Assembly (NCBI GenBank): GCA_003660555.1
Contig: QMUK01000020.1
Span: forward strand, 1-16,395
Reading direction: 5' to 3'
DNA length: 16,395 nt
Origin: Thermococci archaeon
GTDB lineage: Archaea > Hadarchaeota > B88-G9
A program made the position numbers and the translations under genes. The notes below the pieces were generated by a model. The model did not search any database, was not told the origin of the DNA, and saw nothing but the letters and a program-made list of their open reading frames with translations. Shown here in pieces: positions 1 to 5,038 of the stretch (its first letter is position 1; each line of letters opens with the position of its first letter).

Positions 1-163
1 GATACAAACGCTCTGTACCTATCTACAAAGCTTTAGCCGGCATACTTGTGCCAAAAGACATTGTCGTATATACAGAAAAGGAGATCGAAGAATGGAGCAA
101 TGTGCCTTTAGCATTCATAACAACTATAGGAAGGGGAAGGTAATTTATGAAAAGCAAGATTGA
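1..163 (+). pseudogene. C-terminal end of an MNT-type nucleotidyltransferase, frameshifted near its end
   Basis: Reading from base 3, the frame gives YKRSVPIYKALAGILVPKDI and then VVYTEKEIEEWSNVPLAFIT. This is the usual C-terminal pattern of small archaeal MNT nucleotidyltransferases, normally the antitoxin or AMPylating partner of a HEPN protein: a K-x-x-x-P-x-Y-x-A-L segment, then PxDIVVxT, then an acidic helix. The family normally ends in E-G-K-V-I-Y-E. That tail is present here (GKVIYEKQD) but in another frame, 134-163, because the first frame hits TAA at 141-143. A small indel in the AGGAAGGGGAAGG purine run near 129-140 explains the switch. The N-terminal catalytic GSxxxG part lies outside the window, so its integrity is unknown. 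The family call is from motif memory. The frameshift is seen directly, though a sequencing error in the purine run cannot be excluded. Confidence 0.7.
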
Positions 164-491
164 TTTAGTCATAAGCTGGTTCAAAATCGAGGCTATTGTT
201 GATACATGAGCAACTGTGCTTGTTTTACCCCAAAATGTCATCAATAAGCTTAGTTTAAGAAAGGCGAGGGAAGTGAAAGTGAGGTGTGCGAATAACAAAA
301 CGGAACAATACATGACGTTGTAACTCCAGAAGTTCGTGGTAGAGCATGTGAATTCAACGTCTTGGCAGAACCAGAAGGTTCCAACCTCTCGTTGGTCAGA
401 CAGTATTTGAGCAGAGCTCATAGTTGATCCGAGCACGAGGAAGGTCATTCCAAATCCTAGATCACTAGAGAAGCCAATAGTGAAGATTTAA
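147..491 (+). pseudogene. Degraded retropepsin-like (clan AA) aspartic protease
   Basis: Three pieces in shifting frames line up as one protein. Frame from 147: FKIEAIVDT, a TGA at 207-209, then ATVLVLPQNVINKLSLRKAR and EVKVRCANNKTE. Frame from 317: VVTPEVRGRACEFNVLAEPE. Frame from 417: LIVDPSTRKVIPNPRSLEKP, ending at TAA 489-491. This matches small single-domain retropepsin-like proteases of prokaryotes, with VDTGA at the active site and a terminal IVDPxTxKVIPNPRSPE signature. The catalytic DTG glycine codon (GGA) appears to have become TGA. There are at least two frame changes, with a probable third near 400-417. The gene is almost certainly dead. The first dozen residues (MKSKIDLVISWF) do not look like the family and may be a HEPN gene start joined by deletion; that part is inference. 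Confidence 0.75.
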
Positions 492-1100
492 CGGCAACTT
501 CGTCTAATACTCGATGTCCGAAATTCATTCGAGCTGTCCGAGAAAAGAGATTTTTAAGATGAATCCATATGAAAGACGAAAAATGAAAAACACTGAAAAC
601 AGATTGCCGAGGATCGAAATATCATTGTTGGGAATTTCAGCAATAGCTCTTGCAGGAATACCTTGCATTGTGCCAATTCAAACGGAAAAACATGGAAGCT
701 TAGCATGTACCATTTTGGCTAGATGCTAGGAGATGGGAAAGTCACATAGAGTAGAGTAGTAGTAGACCATTTGACCAAAATCTCAGTTGAGATAGAGAAG
801 GGATGTGATCGCTCTTTTGACTAAAGGGTTCAAGTGATGTCTGCTTCGTTAACACCACAGGAGTGTCCAAGATAGAATACAATAATGATGTGAAGAATGA
901 GTGGAGAATCTGTTGTTTAAAAACTGAAGAGTTTGAAATACCACTACCAGAAATATTAAACGTAAAATCAGCAGGCTTGCGTCTCCGATTCGTGCTTCCG
1001 CATCTAGGCGATAAATCATAGAGCGTTTCACAAACAATGAGTTTAACGTGACCTCTAGGATTGGCACTAATGCACTGGGATTGAATTCTCAGAGCATCAA
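492..1100. other. Gene-poor stretch, no recognisable gene
   Basis: About 600 bases between the protease remnant and the sRNA promoter. All six frames are broken by stops. The longest open stretches are a 71-codon frame at 514-729 (+) and a stop-free 66-codon run at 821-1018 (+), which includes the phrase KTEEFEIPLPEILN. Neither has a convincing start, ribosome binding site or recognised family. Composition lacks the heavy purine skew of the genes further right. The stretch is probably decayed coding DNA continuous with the two pseudogenes. No repeats, terminal inverted repeats or transposase motifs were seen. Confidence 0.5.
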
Positions 1101-1102
1101 TC

Positions 1103-1109
1103 TTTTAAA
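1103..1109 (+). promoter_or_regulatory. TATA-like box for the C/D sRNA
   Basis: TTTTAAA lies 24-30 bases before the start of the C box at 1133. With archaeal spacing (TATA centre about 26 bases before the start site), transcription would begin at about 1130-1132, just where the sRNA should start. The same transcript could continue into the CBS gene. Confidence 0.5.
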
Positions 1110-1129
1110 CGATTGGGAGAGAATCAGTG

Positions 1130-1184
1130 CAGATGATGAATGTCGTCTCGCCTGAGCAATGATGAGCACGGAGGTGTCTGAATA
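1130..1184 (+). ncRNA. C/D box guide sRNA (2'-O-methylation guide)
   Basis: All four boxes are present in order with canonical archaeal spacing. C box ATGATGA is at 1133-1139, D' box CTGA at 1152-1155, C' box ATGATGA at 1159-1165 and D box CTGA at 1178-1181. Both guide stretches are exactly 12 bases (1140-1151 and 1166-1177), and D' and C' are separated by 3 bases. This is the compact symmetric form that binds L7Ae, Nop5 and fibrillarin. By the N+5 rule the D' guide would modify the fifth base (G) of GCGAGACGACAU, and the D guide the fifth base (C) of ACACCUCCGUGC. I could not match either target to a named rRNA or tRNA site from memory. The terminal stem flanking C and D is weak. RNA ends are estimated. 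The gene ends a few bases before the ribosome binding site of the CBS gene. Confidence 0.9.
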
Positions 1185-1188
1185 ATAG

Positions 1189-1195
1189 GGAGGTG
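1189..1195 (+). promoter_or_regulatory. Shine-Dalgarno site choosing TTG 1201
   Basis: GGAGGTG with 5 bases before TTG at 1201. The GTG at 1195 is inside this site, so TTG 1201 is preferred as start of the CBS gene. Confidence 0.6.
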
Positions 1196-1200
1196 TGTGT

Positions 1201-2121
1201 TTGAAAAGGGGTGCCGAAATATTTGCTTCTGACAGGGGTAAGAGTAGGGAGAGAGGTCCGCTGGAGTTCAAGTCCCATTTAGTTGAAAGAGAAGGAGACC
1301 TGGGACTATTATGTAGGAAGGACGTGATCACAGTCTACTCTTCCACCAGAATAGAGGAAGCTATAGAGGAAATGGTTAGGGCTAAGATAAAGAAACTTCC
1401 AGTAATAGACGCTGGAACTAAGAGACTGCTAGGAATGGTTACTAGTTACGACATAGCGGATTTCCTCGGAGGCGGCGAGAAGCACAACATAATAACTAAG
1501 AGACATAATGGAAACTACCTCTCGGCCATAAACGAGCCTGTTAGAGAAATAATGGCGAGTGATATACCAAGAGCCTATGTAGAGGAGAGCTTAGAAGAAG
1601 CCATGGAGAGATTAGTAAAGAGTAAGTACACTGGTATGCCTGTATTAGACGAAAACGATAGGGTAGTTGGAATAATAACGGAGAGAGATTTCATCAAACC
1701 AATAGCCGGTTTAGAGACTGGAATAAGTGTTAGAGACGTAATGACTGAGGAAGTTTTAACTCTACCTCCAGGTGCTCCCCTAATAGATGCAATGAGGGCT
1801 ATGGTAAGGAACGTCTTCAGGAGAATACCAATCACAAGCGAAGGATCCCTTTTAGGAATAATCACCACGATTGACATACTGAGTCACTTCATAGAGAAGG
1901 AGACGTTTTCCAAGATAAGATCCTCTGGATTGGAGATTGTTCTAAATGAGGAGGTATCCAGACTGATGACCAAGGAGGTAATAACAGTATCCCCAGATAA
2001 AGACGTCGGATATGCTTCGAAAATAATGCTGGATAGGGAAATAGGCGGTCTGCCAGTTTTGTCAAATGGAGAATTGGTTGGAATTGTGACCGAGAAGGAC
2101 GTCATTTCTTCTTTTATTTGA
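1201..2121 (+). CDS. Four-CBS-domain protein
   Basis: About 306 residues from TTG 1201 (308 if the in-frame GTG at 1195 is used). After a basic N-terminal segment (KRGAEIFASDRG, then GPLEF) there are four CBS motifs, at roughly residues 37-90, 114-168, 176-231 and 251-306. Each contains the typical V-x-x-h-M or KDVITV start and a GhhTxxDhh end: GMVTSYDIADF, GIITERDFIKP, GIITTIDILSH and GIVTEKDVISS. Two Bateman modules of this sort usually bind adenine nucleotides or SAM and act as energy or ligand sensors. No catalytic domain is attached, so the output is probably protein-protein contact or an effect on the next gene's product. The next gene follows after about 10 bases and is likely cotranscribed. 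The family call is firm; the ligand is unknown. Confidence 0.92.
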   Translation: MKRGAEIFASDRGKSRERGPLEFKSHLVEREGDLGLLCRKDVITVYSSTRIEEAIEEMVRAKIKKLPVIDAGTKRLLGMVTSYDIADFLGGGEKHNIITKRHNGNYLSAINEPVREIMASDIPRAYVEESLEEAMERLVKSKYTGMPVLDENDRVVGIITERDFIKPIAGLETGISVRDVMTEEVLTLPPGAPLIDAMRAMVRNVFRRIPITSEGSLLGIITTIDILSHFIEKETFSKIRSSGLEIVLNEEVSRLMTKEVITVSPDKDVGYASKIMLDREIGGLPVLSNGELVGIVTEKDVISSFI

Positions 2122-2131
2122 AGTGATCGAA

Positions 2132-2884
2132 ATGAGGAGGAGGATAGTGCATATATCCGATACGCACATAACTCCCTTGGGAAGGTTTCTCTCGGACGTA
2201 TACGATGCAATGGTAGAGAAAATAAACGAAGAAAGAGCTGATCTAATAATACATTCTGGAGACGTGACAGACTACGGGTTTCTACAGGAATATAAATTAG
2301 CCAGAGATAGATTGGCAGAGTTCGAACTGGAACCTTTGGTAATTCCAGGGAATCACGATTACAGGAACTTAGGTCATACTCTCTACCCAGAGTTCATAGG
2401 GGAGACACACACAGTCATGGAGGTTGAAGACTTAGGCATAATAGCTATAGACACCAGTGTCCCTGATTTAAACGAAGGGAGACTCGGGAGAACTGGTCAG
2501 ACTCACCTGATGAGTGGTCTAAGAGAGTTTCAAGAGCTCATTAAAGTCGTGGTTCTCCATCATCACTTGGTCCCAGTTCCGGAGGCGGGAAGAGAGAGAA
2601 ACCTGATAGACGATGCCGGGGACGTCCTCAAAATAATATGTGAGAATGGAGCAGACCTAGTTCTCTGTGGCCATAGACACGTCCCAAATGCTATTAAAGT
2701 CGAGAATACTGTGATAGTAAACGCTGGAACTCTTTCTTCTGTCAAAACAAGGGGATATCATGGGAATTCATACAATCTGCTAGAGATTACAGAGAAGAGA
2801 ATTAGAGTAAAGGTAATCAGATACTTAGATGGAAATTTCGACGTGGAAATGGAAAAAGAGTACAAGAGGATGGATTCTCCCTGA
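2132..2884 (+). CDS. Calcineurin-type metallophosphoesterase (CpdA/cyclic-nucleotide phosphodiesterase-like)
   Basis: 250 residues with the complete metallophosphoesterase signature: D10-x-H12 in HISDTHI, GD44 in HSGDVTD, GN74H75D in IPGNHDY, a histidine cluster near 143-145 (VVLHHHL), and GH181xH183 in CGHRHVP. These residues hold a two-metal centre that hydrolyses phosphoesters. Length and layout resemble the CpdA/ICC class, but the substrate cannot be read from sequence. ATG 2132 is chosen because GTGATC at 2123-2128 matches the outer part of the anti-Shine-Dalgarno complement at normal spacing. A GTG at 2123 would add three residues but has no site of its own. No signal peptide, so the protein is cytoplasmic. 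It sits directly behind the CBS gene, which suggests nucleotide-responsive control of this enzyme (inference). Confidence 0.9.
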   Translation: MRRRIVHISDTHITPLGRFLSDVYDAMVEKINEERADLIIHSGDVTDYGFLQEYKLARDRLAEFELEPLVIPGNHDYRNLGHTLYPEFIGETHTVMEVEDLGIIAIDTSVPDLNEGRLGRTGQTHLMSGLREFQELIKVVVLHHHLVPVPEAGRERNLIDDAGDVLKIICENGADLVLCGHRHVPNAIKVENTVIVNAGTLSSVKTRGYHGNSYNLLEITEKRIRVKVIRYLDGNFDVEMEKEYKRMDSP

Positions 2885-2952
2885 AACCTCAAGTGACGAA
2901 ATTTCACTGAGATCATGGCTTTAATATCAAGCAGTAAGGTGTCGACATTATA

Positions 2953-4143
2953 TTACTTTGCTATCTGATCCATTCCTGCGCTTATTATCTCCTCTGCTTT
3001 TCCTATCCCCTTTCCTAGCTCTATATCGAATCCTAAGTCCTTTAATGTCATTTCCAGTGCTGAAATCGTGATTAATACTTCTCTCTCTGTTATGCTCCCC
3101 ATGTGACCTATCCTGAATATTTTCCCTGAGAGATGGTCTTGGCCTCCGGCTATTATCACTCTGTATTTGCTTCTCATCCTCCCTCTGAGTTCCTTGTCCT
3201 CTATTCCTTCAGGAATCTTCACAGCAGTGACTGTCCTAGATTCATATCCTCTTTCTGGGAATAGTTCCAGTCCCATTTCCCTTACTGCACTCCTCACAGC
3301 ATCAGAAAATATCTCATGTCTCTTTATGCTGTTCTCGAGACCTTCAACGTTTACTATGTAGTCCAAAGCCTCTCTGAGAGCATAGAAGAGTGGCACGGAT
3401 GGTGTATATGGTGTCTCTGGAACTTCCTTCTCCAAACTCCTCTTGTACCTCTTTAGATCTAGGTAATACGTCCTCCTCCTATTTCCTTTCTCTTCTATCC
3501 TCTCCCAAGCCCTCTCACTTACTGATATCATTGCCAAACCTGGAGGAGTTGCTAAACACTTTTGAGACCCAGCAATCGCTAGATCTATCCCGAAATCGTC
3601 TACCCTTATGTCGTCTCCTCCCAGGGACGAGATAACGTCTAGTACGTATAAGGCCTCGCTTTCCTCCCTTATTACCTTTCCTATCTCCCTTATTGGATTT
3701 CTTATGCCTGTGGAGGTTTCATTATGTACTACAGCTACTACTTCCACATCTGGATTCTCTCTCAGCATGTCCCTTACTAAATCCGGTCTCAGGGCTTTTC
3801 CCCACTCTAGTTTCACTTCTATTACATCTGCACCATAAGATTTCGCTATATCCACGAATCTCTGGCTGAATTTTCCATAAACTGGTACTAAAACCTTATC
3901 ACCCTCTGATACCGTGTTGGAAATAGCTGCGTCCATGCAAGCAGTTCCTGAACCAGTCACTATGAACACGTCCCCTTTAGTTCTGAAAATCTCTTTCATC
4001 ATTTCTACACATTCCTTTAGGATTTCAGAGAAGTCTTTGCTTCTATGTGACATTATCGGCTTAGACATTTCTCTTAGAACCTTACTCGAAACCGGTGTCG
4101 GGCCTGGAATCATTAGGAGATCTCTCTCGTCCCACAACTCCAT
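2953..4143 (-). CDS. Class V PLP aminotransferase (alanine-glyoxylate / serine-pyruvate type)
   Basis: 396 residues, normal for the family. The N-terminus has the substrate loop MIPGPTPVSSKVLREMSKPI (residues 11-30) followed by MSHRSKDF. The cofactor region TGSGTACMDAA (63-73), the pyridine-contacting Asp169 in VLDVISS and the Schiff-base Lys195 in AGSQKCLATPPGLA are all present. The C-terminal domain contains GGQDHLSGKIFRIGHMGSI, typical of the AGT/SPT branch. The likely reaction is amino transfer from serine or alanine to glyoxylate or pyruvate; in archaea such enzymes may serve glycine or serine metabolism. ATG 4143 has no good ribosome binding site. A TATA-like box lies about 28 bases upstream, which fits a leaderless message. 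The gene is convergent with the phosphoesterase and divergent from the next gene. Confidence 0.93.
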   Translation of the reverse strand: MELWDERDLLMIPGPTPVSSKVLREMSKPIMSHRSKDFSEILKECVEMMKEIFRTKGDVFIVTGSGTACMDAAISNTVSEGDKVLVPVYGKFSQRFVDIAKSYGADVIEVKLEWGKALRPDLVRDMLRENPDVEVVAVVHNETSTGIRNPIREIGKVIREESEALYVLDVISSLGGDDIRVDDFGIDLAIAGSQKCLATPPGLAMISVSERAWERIEEKGNRRRTYYLDLKRYKRSLEKEVPETPYTPSVPLFYALREALDYIVNVEGLENSIKRHEIFSDAVRSAVREMGLELFPERGYESRTVTAVKIPEGIEDKELRGRMRSKYRVIIAGGQDHLSGKIFRIGHMGSITEREVLITISALEMTLKDLGFDIELGKGIGKAEEIISAGMDQIAK

Positions 4144-4167
4144 CCCCCTGGGGGGAAGGTAGTCAGT

Positions 4168-4174
4168 CTTTTAA
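4168..4174. promoter_or_regulatory. TATA-like box, probably bidirectional
   Basis: CTTTTAA on the + strand reads TTAAAAG on the - strand, with its centre 28 bases from the aminotransferase ATG and a purine-rich AAAGG just upstream, like a BRE. That fits a leaderless - strand transcript. Being nearly palindromic, it could also drive the + strand SAM gene, starting near 4198 with a leader of about 25 bases. Confidence 0.45.
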
Positions 4175-4222
4175 CCTTTCCCCAATTCTAGTGATCACAC
4201 ACCTACTCGCTGGGTGGGAAGC

Positions 4223-5008
4223 TTGCCCAGACCCATCTTCTTCCTGAGTGATTTCGGCACCAAAGATTGGTACGTAGCGAGTGTCAAGTCAAAAATAATT
4301 AGTATAAGTCCTAATTCTTATATAGTAGATGTTACTCACGAAATAGAGCCGTTTAATATTCTTCAGGGAGCTTTCGTTCTTTATAACTTGTCTAAGGATT
4401 TGTCGTCAGAAAGCGTTATACTTGGGGTAGTGGATCCAGGGGTGGGTACCTCTAGGAGAGGGATAGTGATAGAGACCTCCAAGGGAAATTACTACGTGGG
4501 GCCCGATAACGGATTGTTATATCCAGCATCGTCCTCAGAAGGGATATCGAGGGCCTTTCACATACTGGAAAGTGGAGATGAGTCCAAAACTTTTCACGCC
4601 AGAGATTTGTTTGCACCCGTTTCTGCTCTTCTTTCCTACGGGGAAATCCCAGCGAATTTAAGAGAAATTTCTCCTGAAGAATTGAAAAAACTGGAAATCC
4701 CAGATGCTGTGATATCTGAGAAAACCTGCGTGGCCAAAATACTACATTCAGATAGATTCGGAAATCTAATAACTAACGTGAGAGATTGGTCCCTAGAAAC
4801 CGAGGAGGAAGTAGAACTCTTAACCAGTAAGGGTGAAAAGCTAGTTGTGAGATTTCTCGAAACATATGGGGAAGCTAGAGACAGGGAAATCATTATCCTG
4901 AGAGGCAGTTCTGGATTTCTGGAGATTTCTATAAAGGAAGGAAATGCCAGAGAGATTACAGGTCTTGTCCCTGGTGAAGAAGTAGTCCTGAGAAGAAGAA
5001 AAAAGTAA
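4223..5008 (+). CDS. SAM hydroxide adenosyltransferase / S-adenosylmethionine hydrolase (DUF62 family)
   Basis: About 261 residues. The family splits S-adenosylmethionine to adenosine and methionine using water or hydroxide, and is related to bacterial fluorinase and chlorinase. Signature segments are FFLSDFGTKDWYV at the N-terminus, VDVTHEIEPFN, GVVDPGVGTSRRG, YYVGPDNGLL and FHARDLFAP. The hydrolase-type Asp-Arg-His triad appears present: the Asp of VVDPG, the Arg seven residues later and the His of FHARD. The C-terminal beta domain contains HSDRFGNLITN. TTG 4223 is preferred over GTG 4214 because GGTGGG at 4212-4219 precedes it at a proper distance and the protein then starts just before the conserved DFG strand. 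The 30-base gap to the next gene suggests cotranscription with the exported repeat protein. Confidence 0.92.
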   Translation: MPRPIFFLSDFGTKDWYVASVKSKIISISPNSYIVDVTHEIEPFNILQGAFVLYNLSKDLSSESVILGVVDPGVGTSRRGIVIETSKGNYYVGPDNGLLYPASSSEGISRAFHILESGDESKTFHARDLFAPVSALLSYGEIPANLREISPEELKKLEIPDAVISEKTCVAKILHSDRFGNLITNVRDWSLETEEEVELLTSKGEKLVVRFLETYGEARDREIIILRGSSGFLEISIKEGNAREITGLVPGEEVVLRRRKK

Positions 5009-5038
5009 ATTCACGCATTTCATACTCGGGGGGGTAAT

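Noticed and set aside
147-209. A short intact HEPN or other small protein gene of 20 residues
   Set aside because: The reading frame continues past TGA into clear protease-like sequence, so it is better explained as part of a broken gene.
207-209. TGA recoded as an amino acid in the protease
   Set aside because: Further frame changes downstream show the gene is dead, and no selenocysteine-type structure or logic applies to a Gly of a DTG motif.
514-729. A 71-residue + strand protein
   Set aside because: No ribosome binding site, no recognised family, a composition unlike the neighbouring genes and an oddly hydrophobic Cys-containing end; probably chance or decayed DNA.
2506-2520. Other TGATGA boxes (for example near 2509, 5965, 6427) as further C/D sRNAs
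   Set aside because: None has CTGA boxes and a second C' box at the right distance; all lie within conserved coding sequence.
2892-2908. Hairpin AGTGA...TCACT between the convergent phosphoesterase and aminotransferase genes
   Set aside because: Only five base pairs and no good T run after it; too weak to call a terminator.
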